Source: CAZPAN01 sp964581165
Lineage (GTDB): Bacteria > Actinomycetota > Coriobacteriia > Coriobacteriales > CADBOM01
Assembly: GCA_964581165.1 (NCBI GenBank)
Contig: CAZOMM010000061.1
Span: 1-11,160 of the forward strand
Length of the DNA: 11,160 nucleotides
Direction: 5' to 3'
Each line of letters opens with the position of its first letter. Position 1 is the first letter of the stretch. Below are positions 1-7,384 of the stretch, in pieces. Both the position numbers and the translations under genes were made by a program. A model generated the notes under the pieces. That model was not told the DNA's origin. It searched no databases and saw nothing but the letters and a program-made list of their open reading frames with translations.

Positions 1-45
1 CGGCTAAAAAACACACTACATAAGACAACTTTTGAAGTTTTAAAA

Positions 46-127
46 ATCGAGTAGGGGGCGCAGCATTAGTTGGTACGCCGTCCTCTCACACCACCGTGCG
101 TAGCGTTCGATACACGGCGGTTTCATT
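46..127 (-). mobile_element. Group II intron 3'-end remnant (domains V and VI)
   Basis: Read on the minus strand, positions 122 to 89 fold like group II intron domain V. There is a 9-bp lower stem (113-121 with 90-98, one G-U pair), a two-base CG bulge (99-100), a short upper stem with one mismatch, and a GAAC tetraloop (105-108). It is followed by the GTGGTGTGAGAGG stretch usual for bacterial group II introns. A domain VI-like stem follows (74-79 with 57-62) around a CTAAT segment that could hold the branch-point A. The sequence then ends in CTACTCGAT at 46, a common intron 3' terminus. No intron-encoded reverse transcriptase or upstream domains exist: tilS ends 17 bases before this element. 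It is therefore a truncated, presumably inactive remnant. Its left limit is well defined; the right limit is approximate. Confidence 0.72.
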
Positions 128-144
128 AACATACACGTATTTGT

Positions 145-1800
145 TTATAGGTAAAGAGCGCCTGAGACACTGATCTTAAGCAGGCTTTGCGTAGATGCCT
201 CCACCAAAAATGGCTCGCAGCTCATAATTCCTGCTACCCAAAGTATTTGATCTCCAGCTCTTAGGATTATCACCAGATCGCGCAGAGAGCGTGGGATTTT
301 GCGATCCACCAGCACATCGGAGAGCTTTCGGCTCCTACCGCCCATGCCTGCCGGTTTTAGACGATCACCTGTTTTTCGACTACTTACTATTAGGGCAGCT
401 TTAGCAGTTGAGTTTTGGGGGGTTTGGGAGTTGGGGACTTGAGGGGCAGGTACTTGCAAGCAGGGAGCTTGGGGGCTGGCAATGCAGGATCTCTTACAGC
501 TTGCCTCGACCTTTTCTAGATCACAGCAAATTGTCCACTTGCTAGATAGCGATCTTGCCATCTCAACAGGATCTGCATCAGACGACACCTCGATGACCTC
601 GGCACTTATACTCAGACTTTGCAAATCTGCAAGTTCAATGTTTATAGATCCCGGAAATTCCAATGCAATACCTGCACTAAGAATCTTGCTGAACTTAGAA
701 GCGATACCTTGTGCTGTCCCATAATCGGACTCTCCAAAAAGCAGCCAGCCCGATTCTTCGTGCACATTAATACCGCCAGGAATATCTACCCCAAAACCCG
801 CCTGTCCAATACCCAAAAAAATCTCATCGATATGAGCACGATCAATTCGCTCGTTTATAGGCATAATCTCTCGACAAATCCTATAGATGAGCCGCTTGAC
901 CACAACAGGCTCTAGATCTTTTACCTCCTTGGCATCTAGAGCCAAGACACCAGTAGGCAGGCGGTGCAAAAACTTATCTGCAGCCTCTAAGCTCAAGCCC
1001 TCCATAAAAGTATTTTCGTCGCCAATGAGATCCATCGTTTTCTCAAGCGTCTTAAACAATGAGGGATTGCGAGTGAGCAGTACAGGAACAACCTCATGGC
1101 GCACAAAGGATCTAAAAGCCTTGGTGTCGGCATTAGTTGCATCTTCGCGCCAAAGGCCACCTTGTACCTGAGCGCGCTTGGGAGGATCAAGCTCCCAGCC
1201 CAAAAATTCCACCCTCTGTTGAATATACTCGCGCAGTTCTTCGCGGCTAAAACTCAGCAGCGGCCTAAAAACCCTAGCACTTCTCCGCTGAATCGAAGCA
1301 AGACCCCCAGGGCCAGTACCCACGATTGCCCTCATAAAAAAGGTCTCCACACGATCGTCTATTGTGTGAGCTGTCCATATCTCAGCTTTATCCGAGTCGA
1401 TTTTGCAGCGCTTACACAAGCTGTCTAGCAAGGAATTTGCCAGCTCGTAGCGCATATGCCTCGCGGTATTTTCTATGTTGTTGTCAAATTCGGCCAAACG
1501 AGACTGAATATCTATTCGCCTGCACTCAAAGTCAAAATCGCAAAGTTTACTGAGGCGCTCAACAAAAAGAACATCTTCGTCCGAATCTTTTCCACGCAAG
1601 CCATGATCTACATGCAAGACTAGGGTTTTTGACCTATCCAGCTGCCCCTTGTTTGCAAGCTCAGCTGCCAACAGACACATCGCAGTAGAATCCGAGCCTC
1701 CACTAATCATCAAAAGCACGGGACGATCATTTGCATTTATCTTGCAAAACTCAGCACTCAAAGGGCTGTTCCAGACCTTCTCACTCATTGGAGCTGTCAT
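145..1800 (-). CDS. tilS: tRNA(Ile)-lysidine synthetase TilS
   Basis: TilS is a cytoplasmic enzyme that uses ATP to attach lysine to C34 of the CAU anticodon of tRNA-Ile2, changing it to read AUA. With the ATG at 1798-1800 the protein has 551 residues. The PP-loop SGGSDS lies at 33-38, HVDHGLRG at 63-70, AHTIDDRVET at 144-153 and RPLL at 179-182, all N-type ATPase/TilS signatures. The C-terminal TilS domain with LKPAGMGGRSRKLSD is near 480-500. Between the substrate-binding part and that domain is an unusual Pro/Gln-rich stretch (about 441-464). The start is uncertain because a 43-bp duplication covers it: GTG at 1825-1827 and ATG at 1786-1788 are in the same frame. I prefer 1800 because the equivalent ATG in the other repeat copy overlaps the DUF951 stop as ATGA. 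The gene lies directly behind the DUF951 gene, and an intron remnant follows its stop. Confidence 0.95.
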   Translation of the reverse strand: MTAPMSEKVWNSPLSAEFCKINANDRPVLLMISGGSDSTAMCLLAAELANKGQLDRSKTLVLHVDHGLRGKDSDEDVLFVERLSKLCDFDFECRRIDIQSRLAEFDNNIENTARHMRYELANSLLDSLCKRCKIDSDKAEIWTAHTIDDRVETFFMRAIVGTGPGGLASIQRRSARVFRPLLSFSREELREYIQQRVEFLGWELDPPKRAQVQGGLWREDATNADTKAFRSFVRHEVVPVLLTRNPSLFKTLEKTMDLIGDENTFMEGLSLEAADKFLHRLPTGVLALDAKEVKDLEPVVVKRLIYRICREIMPINERIDRAHIDEIFLGIGQAGFGVDIPGGINVHEESGWLLFGESDYGTAQGIASKFSKILSAGIALEFPGSINIELADLQSLSISAEVIEVSSDADPVEMARSLSSKWTICCDLEKVEASCKRSCIASPQAPCLQVPAPQVPNSQTPQNSTAKAALIVSSRKTGDRLKPAGMGGRSRKLSDVLVDRKIPRSLRDLVIILRAGDQILWVAGIMSCEPFLVEASTQSLLKISVSGALYL

Positions 1801-1867
1801 CCTTTGCAGTGTTGCGGCTCTTCTCACTCATTGGAGCTGTCATCCTTTGCAGTGTTGCGGCTCTTCT
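1777..1867. repeat. 43-bp tandem duplication at DUF951/tilS junction
   Basis: Positions 1777-1824 are identical to 1820-1867, i.e. 48 matching bases at an offset of 43, making about 2.1 exact copies. The unit contains, on the minus strand, the end of the DUF951 gene (GGATGA) and the ATGACAGCTCC start of tilS. The upstream copy supplies the DUF951 stop (1840-1842); the downstream copy supplies the tilS start. As 43 is not a multiple of three, the upstream ATG opens only a 20-codon frame that ends in TGA before tilS proper. Confidence 0.95.
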
Positions 1868-2094
1868 TGCGCATCAGAGCTGTCGTCCTCACCCTCACCC
1901 TCATCGGAAACATGAGTCACATAGCCCTTTTCGAACGCAGCTCTCAACATCAAAATCTTGTGAGAACAGCCTAGGCAGCGCAGGCCAACATCCATGCCAA
2001 CTCGCGTAATCTCCCACTCGTGCGAGCCACAGGGATGAGGCTTTCGCAGTCGCACCACATCGCCCATCTTTATTTTTACGTTTGGTCTTGGCAT
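1840..2094 (-). CDS. DUF951 family small zinc-ribbon-like protein
   Basis: This 84-residue protein matches the DUF951 family, short proteins of unknown function in Firmicutes and Coriobacteriia. Visible hallmarks are the GD-V-LRKPHPCGSHEWE segment (11-27), RVGMDVGLRCLGC (31-43) and a basic-to-hydrophobic tail. Cys22, Cys40 and Cys43 with nearby His residues could bind a metal; this is inference. The family is usually about 60-65 residues, and the extra length here is an acidic tail (DEGEGEDDSSDAQEE, about 64-78). The ATG at 2092-2094 has no strong ribosome binding site; an internal ATG at codon 10 is an alternative. The gene is the first of a two-gene minus-strand unit with tilS, and its stop lies inside the 43-bp duplication. 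Confidence 0.85.
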   Translation of the reverse strand: MPRPNVKIKMGDVVRLRKPHPCGSHEWEITRVGMDVGLRCLGCSHKILMLRAAFEKGYVTHVSDEGEGEDDSSDAQEEPQHCKG

Positions 2095-2115
2095 TTTTGT
2101 CTCGGTATTATCCGT

Positions 2116-2164
2116 CCGTTCTTTTCTGCTCGTTCTTTTTCGCCTGCTCTTTTCCGCCCGTTCT
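2116..2164. repeat. Degenerate pyrimidine-rich tandem repeat
   Basis: Roughly 15-base units built on CGTTCTTTT/CTGCT recur three times (2116-2130, 2131-2145, 2146-2158) and a partial CGTTCT follows. The repeat lies in the 231-base spacer between the divergent DUF951 and ACT-domain genes. It would form the purine-rich 5' leader of the DUF951 transcript. I see no convincing -35/-10 pair in the spacer for either gene. Confidence 0.5.
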
Positions 2165-2240
2165 AGACTACAAAACCCAATTGTTTGGTTTAGCCTATAC
2201 TTTCTTGAGCCACTTGAGCAAAGATTTTCTATCTTTGTTT

Positions 2241-2282
2241 GACGGGGCTAAGGCAAAATTTGACAGAGCTAAGACAAAACTC
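2241..2282. repeat. 21-bp imperfect direct repeat upstream of ACT gene
   Basis: Two adjacent 21-base units, 2241-2261 and 2262-2282, share the pattern GAC-G-GCTAAG-CAAAA with five mismatches. They sit 44 bases before the ACT-domain start codon, in the leader or promoter region. Function is unknown; it may be slippage debris or a paired protein-binding site. Confidence 0.5.
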
Positions 2283-2325
2283 AAAATCTACAGCCGCAAA
2301 CATACAGGCTCGATTGGGGACAAAA

Positions 2326-2601
2326 ATGCAAAGCAGTGCCGTAATTTCGGTTCTCGGCAAGGATAGGGTTGGCATAGTTGCCACAATTTCGGCCACACTC
2401 TATGAGTGCAACGCAAACATAGACGATATACGCCAGACTCTCTTAGACGACATCTTTACGATGACCATGATGGTGACTCTTGACGAAGAGACCTGCCCCT
2501 TTAACGAAGTTCAAGAAAAGCTCGCCGCCGATGCCAAAAAACTCGGAATGCAGATTACCATGCAGCGCAAGGATGTCTTTGATTTTATGTACAACGTCTA
2601 A
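2326..2601 (+). CDS. ACT domain-containing protein (UPF0237 family)
   Basis: A 91-residue protein that is a single ACT domain of the UPF0237 type, a fold that generally binds amino acids or other small ligands. The conserved start (V-S-V-LGKDRVGIVATIS, residues 6-22), the NIDDIRQTLLDDIFTMTMMV segment (31-50) and the QRKDVFDFMYNV end match the family throughout, as does the length of about 90 residues. The ATG at 2326-2328 is chosen because GGGGA (2316-2320) stands five bases upstream; longer in-frame starts add residues that do not belong to the domain. In many genomes this gene lies directly before a DUF711/UPF0210 gene. Here the next plus-strand gene of that type is at 8189. The role is unknown; a ligand-sensing partner of the DUF711 protein is the usual guess. 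Confidence 0.9.
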   Translation: MQSSAVISVLGKDRVGIVATISATLYECNANIDDIRQTLLDDIFTMTMMVTLDEETCPFNEVQEKLAADAKKLGMQITMQRKDVFDFMYNV

Positions 2602-2796
2602 GCGCCTTGCGCCGGTGCCCTAAACGCGCCGCACCAACGGCCAACGCTCGCTCTATGCGGGTCACGCCGGCGCTCGCCCTATGCGCGATGCACTGACACC
2701 TGCGTCGCAGCGGCGCGACACCCCAAGTGCAATGCGCCGGTACCCGCGCCGCAGTGGCGCGACGCGGGTGCTCCTCCCCTTAAGCGCCTTGCGCCG
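2599..2796. repeat. GC-rich repetitive spacer bounded by 16-bp direct repeats
   Basis: TAAGCGCCTTGCGCCG occurs exactly at 2599-2614 and 2781-2796. Between them the DNA is much richer in G and C than its surroundings and carries internal repeats: 2645-2661 resembles 2671-2687 (period 26), and 2698-2721 resembles 2742-2765 (period 44). ACCCGCG (2742-2748) can pair with CGCGGGT (2763-2769), with a second GCGCC/GGCGC pairing inside. No T-run follows on either strand, so this is not a classical terminator, although it lies between convergent genes where one is expected. The left repeat supplies the stop codon of the ACT gene, and the right one supplies the last codons and stop of the dehydratase gene. 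Confidence 0.75.
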
Positions 2797-5700
2797 ACAC
2801 CGACCCATCTCCATAAAAGTTCGATTTGGCCACGGCAATCATCAGCTTGATCCTGTTGAGCTGATTGACCTCGGATGCTCCCGGATCATAATCCACAGCC
2901 ACAATATTCGAATCTGGGTAGAGCCTGCGCAGTTCTTTGATCACTCCTTTGCCCGTAACATGATTAGGCAAGCAGGCAAAGGGTTGAGCACAGACTATAT
3001 TGGGAGTTCCAGTGCGAATGAGCTCAATCATCTCGGCAGTGAGCAGCCAGCCCTCTCCCATTGAATTACAAAGCGAAAGAACCTTGTCGGCATACTCAGC
3101 TAGCTCATAGATATCTGCAGGCACATCAAAGCGCTTTGACTTGGCAAGTGCGGCTCTGATTGGAGCACGGCCCGCAGAAATGATTTTTAAAGCAATGGAG
3201 GAACCAAAGGCCTTTGATTTGGGGCGGCCCAGCTCTTTTGACTGCCAGATGGCATTGGATATTCCATAGAGGAAAAACTCAACCAAGCCAGGCATTACGG
3301 CCTCGCAGCCCTCGGCTTCTATTGTGTCTACCACCTGATTGTTGGCTGTTGGATGAAACTTAACCAAGATCTCACCAACAACACCCACTCTTGGCTTGCT
3401 TCTATCGTTAATCAAAGGCAGGGCATCAAACTCTTTAACGATAGCGCGCACGTTTTTGCTAAAGCGCCAAGGCCTAGATCTGTGCAGCTCATCCTTTAAA
3501 AAGTCCATCCACTTACGATACAGGGCCTCAGCCGAGCCAGGCTCGGCCTCGTATGGTCGGGTGCGGAACAAGCACTGCATAAGCAGATCTCCATACAACA
3601 AGGCATAGCAGGCCTGATAAAGCATGGCAGGACTAATCTTAAATCCAGGATTTGCTTCTTCTAGCTTTTTGAAGGCAAGTGAAATTACCGGTATATGCCC
3701 ATATCCGGCTTCTTTGAGAGCCTTTCTAATCAGAGCGATGTAGTTGGTGGCCCTACAACCTCCGCCTGTTTGTGTGATGATTACCGCAAGACGATCGGTG
3801 TCGTACTTGCCCGAAGTCACTGCCTCCATAATTTGACCTGTTACCAGAATCGAGGGGTAGCAAACATCGTTGTTGGCATATTTGAGCCCGGCCTCAACAG
3901 CTCCATGATCCACCGAGGGCAAAACCTCTATGTTGTAGCCGTTGTCGTGAAAAACCCTTTCAAGTAGCTCAAAGTGAATCGGTGCCATCTGTGGGGAGAT
4001 GATCGTATATTTCTCGTCCTTCATCTCCTGAGTGTACTGCGCCTTCCTAAACATCGTCGAAACACCGCTCCGAAGAGCAAGTCCGATCTTTGAGGCAAAG
4101 TTTTTCAGGAGCGAAATATCGGCCATTTTCTCGTTCTCATCGTTAACTGTGATGCTTTGCTCAGCGTTTTCGATAGCGCTATCAATGGCCGCATGAGCTT
4201 CGTCAATAGGGCAGGCATCTCTGGCCTGCATCATTGCATTCACAAGTCCGGCCTCGTCAGTGGCAGCCGCGTCTGACCTATCTGTGGCACGCTTATCGTC
4301 CAGTGCAGCAATTAGCGAGCGAATCCTGATTCTGGCAGCTCCAAGATTAGAAACCTGATCGATCTTTAGAACTGTGTAGATCTTGCCCGCGCTCTCCAAA
4401 ATCTCTTGAACCTGATCGGTTGTAATGGCATCGAGTCCACAGCCAAAGGAGTTTAGCTGTACCAAATCTAAGCTCGGCACCATGGTTGCAAGCTTGGCTG
4501 CAGCGTAGAGCCTAGAGTGATACATCCACTGATCGATTACCCTGATGGGACGATCGGGCTTAACAAGGTGCGAAACACTGTCTTCGCTTAAGACCGCCAT
4601 GCCAAAACTTGCGATTAGCTCAGGAATTGCATGATTAATCTCGGGATCTAGATGATAAGGACGCCCGGCCAAGATGATGCCGTGTGCATTGTTATCGGCA
4701 ATCCATTCCAAGGTCTTTTCGCCAGCATGTCTGATATCCTGCTTGAACTTTTCGTCCTCGGCCCAGGCAAGATCCACGGCTTCTTTGATCTCTTCTAGTG
4801 TTGGAGGCGTGCCTTTGGCCTCGGGGTGCTCGGTGTAATACTTCTCAGAAATCTCCTCATAAAGCCTCTGCGGCAAAATCTCTATGTTGTCGTAGGGAAC
4901 AAAAGCCTTAAGGAAGGGCATGGTGCCGTCTCTGAGTGCATCGATGTTTAGGTGAAGAACCTCGGGATAACTCACAACAACCGGACAGTTAAAGTGGTTC
5001 ATCGCGTTAGAGTCTTCTTGACGCTCCCATCTAATACAGGGCATAAAGATCAGATCAACACCTTTGTCGATCAAATCCATGATGTGGCCATGGCTTAGCT
5101 TGGCCGGATAGCAAACATTTTCCGAAGGCATCGATTCGATACCGGCCTCATATGTGTCTTTGCTAGAGATGCCCGAAAGCAGCACCCTAAAGCCAAGCTT
5201 GGTAAAAAAGGTGTGCCAAAACGGATAGTTTTCGTACATGTTGAGAGCCCTAGGCAGACCAACAGTTGGACGCGTGGCCTCCTCAACCGTAAGCGGCTCA
5301 TAATCGAACAGTCGTTTAGTCTTGTACTCAAACAGGTTTGGAACTTTTTTGTCGTTAGCTCGGCCTCCCGCACCTCTTTCGCAGCGATTTCCCGTGATAA
5401 AGCGGCGCCTGCGACCTGTGTTCTCGTCAACACCAAAGTCGTTGATGGTAAGCAAGCAGTTATTAGAACAGCCCTTGCATCTTGTGGTGGTGTGTTTAAC
5501 CTCCAAAGATTCTATGGCCTCAGCCGATAGCAATGTGGAGCGTGATGGCACCTGAGCAAGCTCGTCATCACTTAAGCTCTCTAGCGAAACTACTCCTTGC
5601 TCCTCTGCCCTGTCGCTTGCCAGCAGAGCAGCTCCATAAGCACCCATAAGACCTGCAATATTGGGGCGCACAGCATTGCGACCGCTCAGCAGCTCAAAAG

Positions 5701-7378
5701 CCCTTAGGATCGCATCGTTTAGGAAGGTGCCGCCCTGAACAACAACGTGGTCTCCAACCTCCGAAGCATCGCGCAGCTTGATAACCTTAAACAGGGCATT
5801 TTTGATAACCGAATAGGATAGACCTGCAGAGATATCGCCTACAGTTGCACCTTCTTTTTGAGCCTGCTTTACTCTGGAGTTCATAAACACGGTGCAGCGA
5901 CTCCCAAGATCCACAGGATTCCGAGAAGAAACTGCCGCAGCGGCAAAGTCCTCAACTCCCATACCCAAGGAGTCGGCAAAGGTCTCGATAAAAGAACCAC
6001 AACCAGAGCTGCAGGCCTCGTTTAGCATGATTGAGTCGATAACCCCATCGCGGACTTTCATGCATTTCATATCTTGGCCGCCAATGTCTAGGATGAACTC
6101 AACCTGAGGTACCAACTCAGAAGATCCCCTTAAATGAGCAACAGTCTCAACTTCTCCCGAGTCGCATCGAAGAGCCTCTTTTAGCAGGCCCTCTCCATAA
6201 CCAGTAACAGTGACATGCCCAATCTTTACGACAGGTCTTCCTTTAGAGTCCACCGGAAGCGCCTGATAAAGCTCCTTTATCATTTCTCTGGCCGAGCCAA
6301 GAACATCACCGTGATTATTTCCGTACCACGACTTTAGGATCTCGCCATCGCGACCTATCAGCACAGCCTTAAAGGTAGTGGAACCTGCGTCTATTCCAAG
6401 ATAGGCCTCTCCTCTGTATTGGGACAAATCTCCCCTAGGCACGCACTCCTTGTCATGGCGCTCCTTAAAGGCAGCGTAGTCCTGCTCGTTTTTAAACAGC
6501 GGATCGAGCCTTACAATCTCGCTGCCCTGCACATCTCCCAAGGCAGCCAGCTTTTCAAGAATTTCAGGAATAGTGATTGGCTTGTCCCCAGAAGCTGCCA
6601 GTGCAGCTCCCGAAGCTACAAACAAGTGAGCATTTTCGGGACGCAAGGAATGCTCATCGTCTAGATCGAGAGTGAGCCTGAATCTTTTCTCAAGCTCAGG
6701 CAGGTATTGGAGTGGGCCACCCAAAAAAGCAACATAGCCCCTAATGGGACGACCGCAGGCAAGGCCCGAGATCGTCTGGGTAACCACCGACTGAAAGATT
6801 GATGCTGCAATATCGGTGCGTTCTGCCCCCTCATTGAGCAGCGGCTGAACATCCGACTTGGCAAACACACCGCAGCGAGAAGCAACTGGGTAGATGATCT
6901 TGGCATCACGCGCCAGCTCATTTAGCCCCTCGGCATCGGTGTCTAACAACGAAGCCATCTGGTCGATGAAGGCTCCGGTACCACCAGCACAGGTGCCATT
7001 CATCCTTTGCTCGATGCCCTGATCAAAGTAGATGATCTTGGCATCCTCGCCACCAAGCTCAATTGCTACATCTGTTTTGGGAATAAAACGCTCAACTGCA
7101 GTTTTAGAGGCAACAACCTCTTGAACAAACTCCAAATCTAGCCACTGCGCAAGCAAAAGGCCACCACTGCCTGTAATTGCCACCTTCATTGGCACATTGG
7201 CAAAATCATCAGCAGCATCGCTCAAGATCTGCGAGATTGTGGCCCTAATATCTGTATGATGCCTCTCGTATCTTGCAAAAAGCATCCTATCCGAATCGTC
7301 AAGAACGGCCAGCTTAACTGTGGTCGAACCTACGTCTATGCCGAGCCTAAGTGCTGTCTTGCTCTCATTCTCATGCAT
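2780..7378 (-). CDS. Fused 2-hydroxyacyl-CoA dehydratase activase / dehydratase-like Fe-S protein
   Basis: This 1532-residue cytoplasmic protein belongs to the BadF/BadG/HgdC (COG1924) and HgdB-like (DUF2229, COG3580/3581) group. Module 1 (about 10-270) has the phosphate loop GIDVGSTT (13-20), LGGEDAK (108-114) and GTCAGGTGAF (128-137). Module 2 (about 325-590) repeats this with GIDAGSTT (328-335), DIGGQDMK (431-438) and EACSSGCGSF. The Cys pairs 130/169 and 456/495 have the same 39-residue spacing as the [4Fe-4S] ligands of the glutaryl-type activator HgdC. A CxxCxxxC cluster follows (634, 637, 641), then HgdB-like regions with NVCYP (754-758), GIILAGRPYH (900-909), NDVCYP (1170-1175) and GGGCRATNY (1205-1213). 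An Ala/Asp/Glu-rich linker spans about 1030-1085. Activases use ATP hydrolysis to drive a low-potential electron onto a dehydratase; the substrate here is unknown. It follows tetR by six bases. Fusions of 1400-1500 residues are known in anaerobes. Confidence 0.9.
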   Translation of the reverse strand: MHENESKTALRLGIDVGSTTVKLAVLDDSDRMLFARYERHHTDIRATISQILSDAADDFANVPMKVAITGSGGLLLAQWLDLEFVQEVVASKTAVERFIPKTDVAIELGGEDAKIIYFDQGIEQRMNGTCAGGTGAFIDQMASLLDTDAEGLNELARDAKIIYPVASRCGVFAKSDVQPLLNEGAERTDIAASIFQSVVTQTISGLACGRPIRGYVAFLGGPLQYLPELEKRFRLTLDLDDEHSLRPENAHLFVASGAALAASGDKPITIPEILEKLAALGDVQGSEIVRLDPLFKNEQDYAAFKERHDKECVPRGDLSQYRGEAYLGIDAGSTTFKAVLIGRDGEILKSWYGNNHGDVLGSAREMIKELYQALPVDSKGRPVVKIGHVTVTGYGEGLLKEALRCDSGEVETVAHLRGSSELVPQVEFILDIGGQDMKCMKVRDGVIDSIMLNEACSSGCGSFIETFADSLGMGVEDFAAAAVSSRNPVDLGSRCTVFMNSRVKQAQKEGATVGDISAGLSYSVIKNALFKVIKLRDASEVGDHVVVQGGTFLNDAILRAFELLSGRNAVRPNIAGLMGAYGAALLASDRAEEQGVVSLESLSDDELAQVPSRSTLLSAEAIESLEVKHTTTRCKGCSNNCLLTINDFGVDENTGRRRRFITGNRCERGAGGRANDKKVPNLFEYKTKRLFDYEPLTVEEATRPTVGLPRALNMYENYPFWHTFFTKLGFRVLLSGISSKDTYEAGIESMPSENVCYPAKLSHGHIMDLIDKGVDLIFMPCIRWERQEDSNAMNHFNCPVVVSYPEVLHLNIDALRDGTMPFLKAFVPYDNIEILPQRLYEEISEKYYTEHPEAKGTPPTLEEIKEAVDLAWAEDEKFKQDIRHAGEKTLEWIADNNAHGIILAGRPYHLDPEINHAIPELIASFGMAVLSEDSVSHLVKPDRPIRVIDQWMYHSRLYAAAKLATMVPSLDLVQLNSFGCGLDAITTDQVQEILESAGKIYTVLKIDQVSNLGAARIRIRSLIAALDDKRATDRSDAAATDEAGLVNAMMQARDACPIDEAHAAIDSAIENAEQSITVNDENEKMADISLLKNFASKIGLALRSGVSTMFRKAQYTQEMKDEKYTIISPQMAPIHFELLERVFHDNGYNIEVLPSVDHGAVEAGLKYANNDVCYPSILVTGQIMEAVTSGKYDTDRLAVIITQTGGGCRATNYIALIRKALKEAGYGHIPVISLAFKKLEEANPGFKISPAMLYQACYALLYGDLLMQCLFRTRPYEAEPGSAEALYRKWMDFLKDELHRSRPWRFSKNVRAIVKEFDALPLINDRSKPRVGVVGEILVKFHPTANNQVVDTIEAEGCEAVMPGLVEFFLYGISNAIWQSKELGRPKSKAFGSSIALKIISAGRAPIRAALAKSKRFDVPADIYELAEYADKVLSLCNSMGEGWLLTAEMIELIRTGTPNIVCAQPFACLPNHVTGKGVIKELRRLYPDSNIVAVDYDPGASEVNQLNRIKLMIAVAKSNFYGDGSVSAQGA

Positions 7379-7384
7379 TCTTTT

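Noticed and set aside
2181..2201. Promoter for the ACT gene (TTGTTT and TATACT)
   Set aside because: The boxes are nine bases apart, too close for a sigma-70 promoter, and no alternative -35 is found at 16-18 bases from TATACT.
2742..2769. Bidirectional intrinsic terminator between the convergent genes
   Set aside because: The hairpin is strong, but no T-run follows on either strand, so it is described only as part of the repeat region.
2681..3064. Plus-strand open frame of 127 codons starting in the GC-rich spacer
   Set aside because: It overlaps the well-supported dehydratase gene on the other strand, begins within repeats and has no recognisable domain or ribosome binding site.
5095..5555. 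Several open frames of 77-113 codons on both strands inside the dehydratase region
   Set aside because: They are out-of-frame readings of a continuous 1532-codon gene with family-wide motifs; their translations are Arg/Ser/Leu-rich without domain features.
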